DNA of 64,000 nt from assembly GCA_025602915.1 (NCBI GenBank), contig JAHLJZ010000007.1, positions 124,001 through 188,000 on the forward strand, in the 5' to 3' direction. Origin of the DNA: Paraphysoderma sedebokerense (taxonomy: Eukaryota; Blastocladiomycota; Physodermatomycetes; Physodermatales; Physodermataceae). Each line of letters begins with the position of its first letter. The first letter of the stretch is position 1. Both the position numbers and the translations under genes were made by a program. The notes beneath the pieces were generated by a model. It saw nothing but the letters and a program-made list of their open reading frames with translations, ran no database searches and was not told the DNA's origin. This document shows, piece after piece, positions 47,959-58,797 of this stretch.

Positions 47959-49609
47959 ATGCCATTGCCTCCAATCATTATAACTTCAACAGTCTTATTT
48001 TTATCGCTCTATATTTCTTTCGCCACAATTCCATCACCCGTGGCTATTCATCGCGTGAATACTTTGATAACTTCCCACAATATGACTCTAATTCGAAATA
48101 TCGTTAAAATTGTTCCCGCAACGGTTTGTCTTCTTCAGAAATAAATTTCTTTTTAGGTATAACAGAACGAAATGTGATAACACGTTCGTATCTTCAGAAA
48201 CAAATGGACGGCGTTGGTGCTATTGTTAAGAAAAGTATCGGTTCATTCGAACTACGAAATTTGGACCCATTTTTAATGCTTGATGAATTTGAAGTTGAAT
48301 ATCCTCATGGATTTGCTGATCATCCTCACCGGTGAGTACTGATTATTTCCTGCAGTACCGCTGCAGACCAACAACTGACACACTTGATAATTTTATTAGT
48401 GGTTTTGAGACTGTAACTTACATGTTCGAAGGAACATTTGAGGTACAATTTTCGAGTTCAATATGCAGAAGATATTCACCATTGACATCATTGACTTTTG
48501 GGTTTTTAGCACGAAGATTTTGCTGGAAATACTGGTAAAGTCGGACCGGGAGATCTGCAATGGATGACGGCTGGACGAGGGATTCTTCATGCGGAGGTAA
48601 ATATTTCCATGACTTAGCCCCAGCTAATCCGATTCTAATTAGAGCTATTGTACCATAGGTACCAGGAGTTAATGAAGTTGCTAAAGGCCTTCATCTGTGG
48701 GTGAATTTGCCCAAGTCACATAAAATGATGGAACCAAGGTAATGGTTCATATTTCGCTTTCTGGATATTGAGAGCACCAATATAACTTAAATTTACCAAT
48801 GATACGCAGATATCAAGAGAGTATGTCTAACGATGTTCCCGCAGCTATCCTTGATGGCATAAAAATAAAAGTGATTGCTGGAGAAACACATGGTACGATT
48901 TTAATCTTTCTCTTCCTGACTTTTTTAATGATGGAGTACTCAATGCTTTGCTTGATTAATACGTAGGTGTGAAATCTAAAGTTTCAACGATAACTCCAAT
49001 ATTGTATCTCGATGTATACATGGAGTCGAACAAAACTGTTGAAATAGTAAGTGGAAATTCGGAAAAAAACGGGCTATATAACACCAAACCCGGTAACTTA
49101 TAATAATTATCTATAGGCGATTCCTCCAACTTTCAACGGTTTCGTTTACATGCTTCATGGCACAGCAGACATTGGCGGAACGAAAGCAAAAGCTCTTCCA
49201 TCACATGCACTAGTATTAAATACTATTTCAAAAACCCACCCGGATGCTAAAAAAGCATCGACACTGACCATCAATTCCGGGCAAGAAGGAGCCCACTTCG
49301 TGATCATCGCTGGGGAACCCATTGGAGGTTGGGACAAGATTTACTTTAATCTCTTCACAAATTCCGCTTTGTATTAATTTCAATATCTTCCAGAACCAAT
49401 TGTTCAACATGGTCCATTCGTTATGACTTCAAAAAATGAAATTATACAGACATTCGTGGATTTTCGTTCAGCTAAAAACGTAAGGCTGCCAGCATCAATT
49501 ACCATATCATCTAATTACCGCGAATTAAAGAAACTAACATGTTGGCTAACAGGGTTTTGAAAACGCAGCGAATTGGCAAAGCACAATTGGACAAAGAGTT
49601 AAAGGTTGA
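47959..49609 (+). CDS. pirin-family protein 2
   Basis: Second tandem pirin. Ten exons: 47959-48123, 48198-48331, 48400-48442, 48510-48596, 48659-48738, 48810-48892, 48967-49046, 49117-49327, 49394-49479, 49553-49609; 341 aa, or 300 aa from the internal ATG at 48082. Metal-site motifs DHPHRGFETVTYM and GILHAEVPG are preserved. It is the most diverged copy: the loop GHRGKIGPGD of copy 1 reads GNTGKVGPGD here, and residues around LHGTADIGGTKA differ. The hydrophobic leader VLFLSLYISFATIPSP parallels that of pirin 1. Exons 2-7 and 9-10 have exactly the same lengths as in copy 1. Confidence 0.88.
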
Positions 49610-50146
49610 ACCATTATATATTATGATTGTGTGTTTCTTGTACCTTCCTATATATATCGTTTTATATGTATTTAATTAAACAGATTTTCGAAATCATTAT
49701 TGGCGCCTTATTTAGCAATGTGACAACAATTTAATATCCATTTTCCATTATTTGTATTGTAAGTCAACATTTGATCATGACTCAAACTAGGTATCAGCTC
49801 GATTACCATTAAAATAGTAGAATGAATTAGACATCATGTCTCAAAATATTGGCGTTGCAGGGAGTTTTATAATTTGACTCGGCCTAGCAGTTAGCATTTT
49901 GCTTCCTCCGTCGTCAGCACTGCCTGCACGCCTGACAAATCAAGTCACCAGGCTGATTAATCCAACGATTGTGCGGTGATAACCAGGATTTGTAAATTAG
50001 AATTAACATTACTCATACGCCTAAGTTATAAAAGGTCGCTCCCTGTCATCGTTTCCAAAACTCCATCACCATATAAAAAATTTATATCATTTTTGATTAA
50101 CACAAACCGAGTAAACGGACCATCCCGAAACACTACTTCTTCAACT
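49610..50146. other. intergenic stretch between pirin 2 and pirin 3
   Basis: About 540 bp. From 49976 the frame upstream of the pirin 3 start is open (57 codons), as at the other two copies, but here the upstream peptide is not hydrophobic. Confidence 0.45.
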
Positions 50147-51812
50147 ATGTCATTTATTCGAAATATTGTAAAAACTATCGTTGCTAAGGTAGTGTAAACA
50201 TAATTTATGTGTGTTATTAAAGCTATATGTTGCTTCAATGTCTAAAATTTTGATCATTTTGGTTTTCAGGAACAAGCGGAAGGTGTTGGCGCTAGAGTAA
50301 GTTTCTTCAAACTTAAGATTGCTTCAATACTCATTACATTCGATGACGCAGAGCGAACATACTCAGGCATTAAAGACGAAAGCGATTGTGTATTTTCTCT
50401 ATTTTTAACGTCGACAATTCTCTTTAGGTCCGGAGATCGATCGGGACGGCCGAGTTAAGGAACCTTGATCCATTTTTGATGTTGGATGAATTTAATGTCA
50501 AGAAACCAGCTGGGTTTAGCGACCATCCTCATCGGTAAGTTATGCTAATGTTACTGGAAAAAGATTAAGTCGGACTGACAAGGACGATATTTTAAGGGGG
50601 TTTGAAACGGTGACTTATATGATTGAGGGTGAATTTGAGGTACGCTTGTGATTTCCAGATCCACGCCAAAGCCTGAATGTATGTTGTAGCTAACATTTGA
50701 CTGATACTCTTAGCACGAAGATTTTGGTGGGCATCGAGGTAGAATCGGACCGGGAGATTTACAATGGATGACTGCAGGTAGAGGAGTAATTCATGCAGAG
50801 GTAAGTTCGAAGTGTATTGCGATGATCATAGCTGGGTTGAATGGTTTGCTTATAAAAGTATTATTTCATATAGGTTCCCATCGGTGACGGAGTTAATAAG
50901 GGTCTGCAATTGTGGGTGAATTTGCCCAAATCACATAAAATGATGGAGCCGAGGTTAGTTTACATAGATCCGTTCAGTCCATCGACCAACGCTAACATCG
51001 ATGTATTATACAGATATCAGGAGCATACCGATAAGCAAGTGCCAAGGGTGAAATTAGACGGTGTAGAAATAAAAGTTATCGCTGGGGAAAGTCATGGTAT
51101 GCTTTTATCTTCTTGTCTTGTGTTATCCGCTGGTCTTTATCTAATGCAACCATACAGGAGTCCACGCAAAAGTCCGCACTATAACACCAATAATGTATCT
51201 TGACGTCAACATGGAAGCTAACAAGACAGTAGATTTGGTATGTTCTGGCTACCCGTCCAATCTCCATGAAATGACGATATTCAATAATCATCATCAATAG
51301 GTTGTTCCACGAACATACAACAGTCTATTATACATTTTGTCTGGCTCTGCTGAATTTGGCGGATCAAAAGTAGAAGGCTCCGCCCACAGAACGCTGGTTT
51401 TAGATCCGGCTGTTGGAAAATCTGATTCCAGCGCTACTGTTGAATCAAAATTGCCAGTGAAATCCTTGGGCTCAGGATGCCGCTATGTTCTAATCGCAGG
51501 TGAACCAATTGGAGGTAGGTTCGACCTGTACTTATCGATTGTTCGGCTCTTATATATGAGTTAATGTATCGAAATATCAGAGCCTATTGTTCAGCATGGA
51601 CCATTTGTGATGACTTCGCAGGAAGAAATTATGCAAGCGTTCATGGACTACAGGTTTGCAAGAAATGTACGTGAATTCTTTCTTCGACACCTTTTGTTGA
51701 ATTTCGTATTGACACTGCTGCATTCTATTTTCATCAATTATCACTCGATCAGGGGTTTGAAAAGGCTTCGACATGGGAAAGTCAAATTGCCCATCAAGTG
51801 AAAGGGCATTAA
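50147..51812 (+). CDS. pirin-family protein 3
   Basis: Third tandem pirin. Eleven exons: 50147-50188, 50270-50296, 50428-50534, 50597-50639, 50714-50800, 50874-50953, 51014-51096, 51158-51237, 51301-51514, 51581-51666, 51753-51812; 302 aa from the ATG that begins MSFIRNIVK. Metal-site motifs DHPHRGFETVTYM and GVIHAEVPIG are intact. The 134-nt second exon of the other copies is split here into 27 and 107 nt by an additional intron at the phase-0 point before VRRSIGTAEL. The acceptor before exon 4 is AAG where the other copies have CAG or TAG. Sequence is closer to copy 1 than to copy 2 in the core. Confidence 0.9.
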
Positions 51813-52251
51813 GAGACTTGTTGCTATTCAAAACTATTTGTTCAGGTGTACGAGTAACAGTTGAATTTCACTTGCTCATGTATTATAGTGAGATAGTTGG
51901 AGAAACTGCAAATAAAATTACCAGCTTATTTAACATCACAATGTAGATTAAAGTCATTGAGCATTGCATTCATCACGACTAGTACATTACCTTACAAATG
52001 CTCAATCGTTAGACAATACATCACCACTAGTACATTACGATACAATATGCTTATATAGAATATGCGAATTTGTTATTGTCATGATTGTCGACTACAGATA
52101 GTACATACATTTCAGGTACTACGAATGGATAAATGCTTGTCCAGGAGTTCTTGCCGCGCGACGACCCGCGCTGTGGACTGTGCCAAAATCAAACTTGCAG
52201 TTTTGCACTTACATCAATTCCAGTCTATATTACATCCTTAAATGTTGATGA
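51813..52251. other. intergenic stretch
   Basis: 3' of pirin 3 and promoter of ureD. It contains two near-repeats of CACTAGTACATTACNATAC-like text around 51975-52045, but nothing longer. Confidence 0.4.
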
Positions 52252-53400
52252 ATGGAGGATTTCATCTCCGCATCACCCATTCCCGGCCACGGTCTCCTTA
52301 TCTGCACAGCCAAACCATCTCACTCTACACCTTCATCCTCTCAACAGACCACACAATCCTACACCACCCAAATCACACGATCCTTTGGGAGTTACCCACT
52401 CAAACTACTTTCCCCGCCCACCAACTACTCTCAATCTCAGGTTCAAGCTGCTTTAGTTTTTTTGTTGAGTTACGGTGGTGGACTCGTTTCCGGAGATCAT
52501 ATCCATGTTGATGTGATATGTAAAGAAAACGCAAGACTGGTGTTAACCACGCAAGGATTTACTAAAATATTTAAACACCGACGATACCGAGTGAATGTCG
52601 ATACCTGTTCCAATGGTTCTTATGATACGAATGTAGACACTACCATTCCAAAGAACCAAAGAATTTCAGTAGACACAGTGGGTGTGACTAAATCAACAAT
52701 CAAAGTTTCGTTATCTCGAAATTCTTTTTTGTTTTTACTACCCGAACCGATATCGTTGTTTAGAGATTCCAAGTATCATCAACGACAAGAATTCAGGGTA
52801 CATTTAGATTCGAATTTAGTTGTATTAGATTGGTTTACATCCGGTAGAGAATGTTACGGTGATGAAGTTTATTTATTCGATGAATTTAGAAGTCGTAATG
52901 ACGTTGTTTTGGTCAACGAGGAAGGAGAAGTTATGATGGATGATACAATTGATGATTTATTCGTTACGAAAAATCGGAGAAACGAGAAAATGGTGGTCCG
53001 TGATGTAGTGTATATTTCCAACCCCTCGAAATCATCAGCACAGAACACTGTGAATTCAAATACCCCGATACCGTCTCATCCACTTGAACCCTATAAAATC
53101 TATTGTACCATTATCATCTACGGTTCAGAATTGTCGCCACTTATTCAACATTTCATAAATCTATACGCTTCAGTTCCTCGTGTTCAACAATCTAAATTCA
53201 GATCGTATCGTAATGAATCGACCTCGCGGCCGTTGACTTTTTCGGTTTCGAATGTAAAATATAAAGACGAAACTGGAAAGCATGGAATTATTGTCCGTGC
53301 GGCTGCTATAAAGACTGAAATGTTGAGAGATTGGGTGAAAGAGAATTTAAAAATGGTGGCAGAATGGACTGGTGTGAATGTTTTCGAGCGACAACTGTGA
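52252..53400 (+). CDS. ureD: urease accessory protein UreD/UreH
   Basis: Nickel-insertion chaperone that works with UreF and UreG to activate urease in the cytosol. Single exon, 382 aa, unusual in this intron-rich window. Family motifs in order: FGSYPLKLLSP, LSYGGGLVSGD, LVLTTQGFTKIFK, FLLPEPISLFRDSKYHQRQ, and VLDWFTSGRECYGDEVYLFDE. The length slightly exceeds bacterial UreD (~270-300 aa) through insertions around residues 110-140 and 250-270, as in other fungal members. The start codon at 52252 gives the expected short lead before the first strand. Its presence implies a complete urease system elsewhere in the genome; no urease gene is in this window. Confidence 0.92.
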   Translation: MEDFISASPIPGHGLLICTAKPSHSTPSSSQQTTQSYTTQITRSFGSYPLKLLSPPTNYSQSQVQAALVFLLSYGGGLVSGDHIHVDVICKENARLVLTTQGFTKIFKHRRYRVNVDTCSNGSYDTNVDTTIPKNQRISVDTVGVTKSTIKVSLSRNSFLFLLPEPISLFRDSKYHQRQEFRVHLDSNLVVLDWFTSGRECYGDEVYLFDEFRSRNDVVLVNEEGEVMMDDTIDDLFVTKNRRNEKMVVRDVVYISNPSKSSAQNTVNSNTPIPSHPLEPYKIYCTIIIYGSELSPLIQHFINLYASVPRVQQSKFRSYRNESTSRPLTFSVSNVKYKDETGKHGIIVRAAAIKTEMLRDWVKENLKMVAEWTGVNVFERQL

Positions 53401-53810
53401 GTTTCGTTAGATCTAGGATTGGAAAATTTCGTCGTCTAGGTTACAGGTTAAACCTTGAGGGTTACAAAAATCAAGTCCTCGAAAGCAGTCATGTCTGGTA
53501 GTTTTGATTTATTCTACAATTCGCTTTAGTCTGATACTCATACATCAGAGATAGTCTACAAGAGATTTACGGTTTAGACTTCATATAGTCCAATTGATAT
53601 GAATATGTATAGTTAAAATGATATGATTTGAAGACAGAAAGAACGAAAAAAGAAATATCTCAGGACGTAACTAGAATCCCCGCCCAAGAATATAGTCGAT
53701 GACCTACTAGTTGTATGGAATGCGGGCTTCATAGAAAGATTGAATCATATTTACAATTGAGTGTGTTTTTTAGCTTGTCAACTAAGTGCTGTCCGTCACT
53801 CTTCCAGCCT
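53401..53810. other. intergenic stretch between convergent genes
   Basis: About 410 bp between the convergent ureD and GPCR genes. No coding exon, RNA gene or repeat was recognised. Confidence 0.5.
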
Positions 53811-55633
53811 TTAAACTATTTTATCTCCCGTGTTAATTTCTTCCTCAACGATATCATCTGCGGCGTCTTCATTTCTATTCATCATTTCCATTTCCACCTC
53901 TATGCAGTCCACAGCCTCGGATTGATCAATTTCTTCGGTCTTCTCGTTCATTGTCTTATCATTGACTGTGCTTCTTAAACTCTGAAAACTTTTAAAGCTC
54001 TTTAAACTTTTATAACTTCTCATGCTTTTAACACTTTTGGCGGTACCGGGGTTTCCGTTACCACCATCATTTTCATCGAAATCGCTTAGGTTACTTAAAC
54101 TTCCGAAACTTTTGCTACCGATGTCGCTACCCAGACTGACAATTTCGATTTGTCGGAACGGGGAAGTTAAAGTAACCTGTGATGCAGTCGGGAAAGTCGA
54201 GAGCAAAAGGTTGACTTTGGATTGGGAAAGTTTTGCGTTTGCTGATGTGAGTTGTTTGATTTTGTTGGGTTGCAGTTTGGATTGTTGTGATGGTCGGGAC
54301 GGAGCTGAATTGTTGTGGCCAGAGTTCGCGGAATTGGATGTAAGTTTTTCAGGAGAGAATCGGCCGGATGAGAGACCGTACTGTTAGGGTAATTCATAGT
54401 TAATAAAGTGTTTATCAAATTTGAAGAGCAGTGAGAATATGAAGACGTACCACGACACAATTAAGAAATCCTTGTGATGGCAAAAGAAGAGTTTGCAATC
54501 TGGGGATAGTAAATTCGGTGTGAGTTACTCATTGGCCATTTCTCATACTTGCCACCATGTGGAGATTAAGGACTTACATTGTCAAAGCAAAACTAATGTC
54601 CAAGGTAACAGCCTCATACAATCGATTGATTGAATTAGGAATCCAAATCATCAAAAAGACAGCAGGATAGAGACCAAGTTTAAAGAATGTTCTTCGATGG
54701 CTCATTCTAGACCTAGTGGCGCTCTGTACTCGAGCTGCCGAGCTATGAATGTGATAAATGATCAAGGCGTACAGTATGACGATGGAAACAATAATAGCGT
54801 AGACAGGAGCGTAGTATAAAATTTGTCGAGCAACAGGATCTCGAATGAAACAGACGGGCCCTGCAAGAACGGTAAGTGTAAGCCATTCGAGCGGATGAAA
54901 ATCGCAAGAAGGAAGGTTCGAAATGTTGAACATACCAGAGTCGCCGAAAGTAGTCCATGAAGTGAACACAAGGGGGACAAGGGAGATCAGAAGGTTTGGA
55001 ACCCTGGATGTAAAGATTGCTCGTTAGTAATTTTCGTAGGTATGAATCAGTTGCAGGGTAATCGAGTAGAACACAAACCAAACTAGAATATGGGTCATGA
55101 TCCATCGTTTGCCGCTGATGGCTTTGCGTCGGACAATTTGTAGGTACAGTTGAATAGCAAAGGCCAGGGACCAGAAGTTTGTACTGATCAGGAGGAACGA
55201 ACACCAGAAGACAGGTTCAATCAGTAAGACAATCAAATTTTGGTCCGATTTACCGTTCACCCAGTGCGACATTCAGGTAACAGGGCAACAATGTTCGGCA
55301 ACCAGTGGTCATGGGAAATCGTGATAGAACTGATCAAACAACATACCATCCGTAAAAAAACAGTTGGACCCAACCTTGAAAAGAGCATAGGGCGTTAAAA
55401 GTACTGATCTGTTTGCCCAACTTGAGGGCCGACATGATGACGATCCAAGTTGAACTGAACAAGTCCAAGCATGAGAGGTAAAAGACCATTTTTGTGGTGA
55501 CATGTCTTTGGTTTTTCTTTAGGTAGATGTAGGAAATGATGATGTAGATGGAACCAAAAATGGACAGGACTGCCATTGTCAAAGCAATGATGGCAATTGT
55601 GGTCGCTTCCTCGGGGTTGAATCGTCGAGCCAT
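53811..55633 (-). CDS. G-protein-coupled receptor, cAMP-receptor-like (CAR/Git3-like)
   Basis: Predicted seven-helix plasma-membrane receptor. Six exons: 55633-55347, 55183-55073, 55003-54936, 54860-54578, 54499-54451, 54380-53811; 455 aa. Seven hydrophobic segments are visible, with the extracellular ECL2-like pattern FGDSGPVCFIRD formed only after splicing, and TM7 ending in LPSQGFLNCVV, a hallmark of the cAMP-receptor-like class. A ~190-residue cytoplasmic tail rich in Ser, Lys and acidic residues follows (SLKSFKSFQSLR). The ligand cannot be inferred. The donor at 55072 and the acceptor at 55184 are the least certain junctions. The third intron is 75 nt and stop-free. Confidence 0.82.
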
Positions 55634-56701
55634 CGTTGTACAAGGCGAGGGCGGAGAGCGAGGGTGGGGACTTGGATGAAAGAGGGGATCGGAGAGAGCG
55701 ACGGAGGGTGGAGATGGGAGTGTGAGAGGATGGGAGGACGGGAGGGATGTTTTTCCTTTGTAGTTGCCGGATTGGGAAAGGGAGCGAGCGGCAAGTCTTT
55801 GTGCGCTGTGAAAATCGACTTGTGAGAAAAAGAACGGGGGCGCTAAGGAGTAACCGGCAACCGGCAACCGGCAACTGGCAACTGGCAACTGGCAACCGGC
55901 AACCGGCAAGTGGGCGGTAAGGGCAACCTGGCAACAAGCTACTGGGAAGATTGGCAGACTAAAGACAGTCTAGTCTACACTCTACACTCTAATCAGTATC
56001 TGTGGACTTTTAATCTATATCTAAAGAGCACACTTTGATCGCTGTCACATTCCCTCTCTGATAAGGCATTCCCCTTCACATCCATATATTGATATTCTGC
56101 TGCATCTCTGCGGCATCGCCCGGTAGCCTGCACGCTGTCCCCGACGTGCCGCTTACGTTGTTCCTCATCAATCACACTATCGCATCACTATCGCATCCTT
56201 GTCTGCGTTGCCCTCCTCCAGAACCAACTACCGCCCATCAATTGAGCACCCTCTCTTCCTTTAATATATCTGTCATTACTTTTGTCATTTATGTCATTCT
56301 GTTCTTTCTGCGGCCCATATCTGCCCATAGTGTACTATAATCAATCTTCATTGCATCCAAATGCTGAACAGCATCCAAATTTACCCGCCAAACAGGTCAG
56401 GCACCTCCAAACAGTCTCCAAACACTCCTCCAAACCCAAATGTCTATGTCCACGGTCATGATTCACACTTTATATAAAGAAAATTCCTCAACGCACTTAA
56501 TGGCTAGCTGACAGGTGCGAGACACTTAATGAATAACAGATCAGAAGGGATCATAAGCTGAATCAGGCTAAAATCAATTAACGCCAGCGTTCTGTCTGAC
56601 TTCTAAAAGACTTCTTGGTGAAGAACTATGTGATTTCATATTGTATGAGCATATTGCAGCATAACGTATATCAGTGTTAGATGCACTTTTGTCGCCAAGA
56701 G
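55634..56701. other. GPCR 5' region and intergenic stretch
   Basis: Over 1 kb upstream of the GPCR gene, containing a G/A-rich stretch (55640-55760), a heptamer tandem repeat (separate entry) and then unremarkable sequence up to the tRNA. No protein gene was recognised. Confidence 0.5.
55852..55907. repeat. tandem heptamer repeat (AACYGGC) x8
   Basis: Eight consecutive 7-bp units, arranged as three AACCGGC, three AACTGGC and two AACCGGC, followed by decayed units up to about 55935. It lies ~220 bp upstream of the GPCR start codon, so probably in its promoter or 5' untranslated region. The unit contains the half-palindrome CCGG. Confidence 0.85.
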
Positions 56702-56803
56702 GGGCTCATGGCCAAATGGATAAGGCGCTTGACTACGAGTTCATACGAATAGGTGAATAAGTAGCTTATCAAGAGATTCCAGGTTCGACCCCTGGTGAGC
56801 TCG
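56702..56803 (+). tRNA. tRNA-Arg (ACG) with a 29-nt intron
   Basis: The full cloverleaf is visible: acceptor GGGCTCA pairs with TGAGCTC (one G-T), D stem GCC/GGC, anticodon stem CTTGA/TCAAG around loop CTACGAA with anticodon ACG, and T arm CCAGG-TTCGACC-CCTGG, discriminator G. The intron at 56739-56767 begins right after anticodon position 37, the canonical nuclear site. ACG would be edited to ICG and read CGU, CGC and CGA. Confidence 0.93.
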
Positions 56804-57477
56804 ATGTATAATTTTCCTTCAGAGGATAATACATTTTTGATTTAGGATACAGGAAAAATGTACTGCATCAGTCTTATGAAGTAATATTGATTTTTAAGAT
56901 GCTTGATTCTTCGTTCCTCTAAACACCGCGGCCGACCGTGAACGTGTATTCCTACACAACTCGGCTTGTCAAAATATCAGGTGAAAATTGCCATTTCTTA
57001 GCCCGTGAAATCCTATTTTTGGTTTACCTATACTTGGTCCCTTCAGCCTTCAACGTCATTGGGGCAGTGTCGCAAACAGCGAATTGACAGAGCACGACAT
57101 CCTGTTATCATTGTCACGAAGACTATGGTGCCCAAGTGTTGGCAGCACTGCTCAGCACTGATCATCCGAGGCAACGTCGCCAACCAACGCACAATCTGAG
57201 GGCGTCATGGCCACGCGGATCAGATCAGATAACTGCGCTTCCTCGTTTCCACGACTCTTCTGCGTCATCTTCGCCCGCGTGGCCCATCAGATAAATGGCC
57301 CTATCTCTGTTGTTACCTCCGATCTGATAACTCCCATCTCTTTAGACCCTGAAAGGTTCGCTATTAATCCACAGTTTTGATACCGATTTTGGTAATATAA
57401 TAATCACACTCCTTTGTATAGTCCGCTGACAGAGAGAAATTCATTATCTGTGTCCTCAATCTATCCCGGCAGCAAAA
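56804..57477. other. intergenic stretch, promoter of the zinc-finger gene
   Basis: About 670 bp between the tRNA and the zinc-finger gene, including a run of GATA motifs (separate entry). No exon was recognised. Confidence 0.5.
57207..57330 (+). promoter_or_regulatory. GATA-motif cluster upstream of the Nrg1-like gene
   Basis: AGATAA at 57227-57232 and 57289-57294, and TGATAA at 57325-57330, 148-251 bp before the start codon. The cluster is preceded by ATGGCCACGCGGATC (57207-57221), which recurs upstream of the MFS gene. Fungal GATA factors bind HGATAR; regulation by one is inferred. Confidence 0.4.
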
Positions 57478-58499
57478 ATGGTGACATATTCCGAGACAAA
57501 TACGCAAACATCCAAGACCAAAGATATCATCCGGAAATACAAATGCAAACATCCAGATTGCAACAAGTATTTCACAACAAGGTATAGCAATTTCAATTTT
57601 CTTCTGTATCCCTTTCTTCGATATGGCTGCCCGCTATGCAACTTTGTCCCGCCTGTTCACGCTTCATTGAGCTTTTACCGTGCTATCCGTTTCGGTCAAA
57701 CTGACTCTTGGCTTCGCTTGAACTTACAGCGGCCACGCTTCAAGGCACTTTCGCACAGTTCATAAATCAGACAAGCCTCATAAATGCGAATACCATAACT
57801 GTAACATGCGATTTTCGAGGCACGACAACATGATACAACATTACAGGTACCCCATTTGTTCTGTCAGAATTCCAAGTTTTAGCAATCGTTTTTAACATCA
57901 GCATATCAATTTTGATTAGGACTCATTTCAAGAAACCAAAATCCAAAAGCGATCGTTCAAAATCTATCACGCCGCCCTACTCTTCAACAAATTCAACGGT
58001 ATCGACATCCTCACATACACCGGTTCCCCCAGCTACAACCGTATCTACATCCCCGAATTTTTCCTTCGCCATTCCAAGTCCCCCCGTTTCACCGTATAAT
58101 TTCCACCCAGAATCGTATACAACAACAAACAACAATTCAAAAGCAACAATACATTCATCCAATTCGCCAAATCTAACAGACTTTCAACTTCCCGGCGTGA
58201 CTTATCCGTACCCGTCATCCAACAACTCAACGCCTCGTCCCATTCCAATCCTCGACTCATCTACCCCTAGACCCATATCAAACATCACTACACACAATCA
58301 TAAACCCGTAACCTCTTCGTCTTGGTTTCAATCAACCTTGTTGCCGTCTCCACCGCTGAAACCGGTATATACTGAAGAAAACGCCCAATTGGCGGGTACC
58401 ATTCCAATCATTTGTTCTCTGGATTCACGAATGAACGGGTTAGATTTGTTGCTTGAAGCTTGTAAATATGATATGGAACAAATTGAGAGACCTGGATGA
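57478..58499 (+). CDS. Nrg1-like C2H2 zinc-finger transcription factor
   Basis: Three exons: 57478-57581, 57730-57846, 57920-58499; 266 aa. Two tandem C2H2 fingers sit at the very N-terminus (about residues 21-75): YKCKHPDCNKYFTTR completed by SGHASRHFRTVH, then HKCEYHNCNMRFSRHD and NMIQHYRTH. The RFSRxDNxxQHYRTH pattern in the second finger is characteristic of the Nrg1/Tda9/Com2 group of fungal repressors. The remainder is Ser/Thr/Pro/Asn-rich and ends in a helical stretch (MNGLDLLLEACKYDMEQIE) that may be a protein-binding motif. Both fingers are split by introns. A nuclear DNA-binding role is clear; targets are unknown. Confidence 0.85.
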
Positions 58500-58797
58500 G
58501 GATATAACTGAGTTTCAGTTGATGCGAGAATGGTAGCCCGTGTTGGTGATTTGTGAGAATTAAAAGCGTTTTGTAAATATGAGGATGACCAATGTATCTT
58601 TAATATACCATATCAGTCTTTATTTTCTTAAAATGATGATTCGTTGATGCGCTATAAACGATCATTCAAAAAAGTTTAAAAGATTTTGATATTGCAATAT
58701 CCGCCGTCTTTTCATGGCCCGACGATAATCGTTCATTGTATTGATTGGTATTACAAGTTTTGTTTTTCTTACATAATTACATTTTGATTATTTTTAG

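Noticed and set aside
55395-55937. Long minus-strand frames across the heptamer repeat upstream of the GPCR start
   Set aside because: Their peptides are repeat translation (CQLPVA-like) followed by Pro/Ser runs; the GPCR start at 55633 gives a sensible N-terminus.
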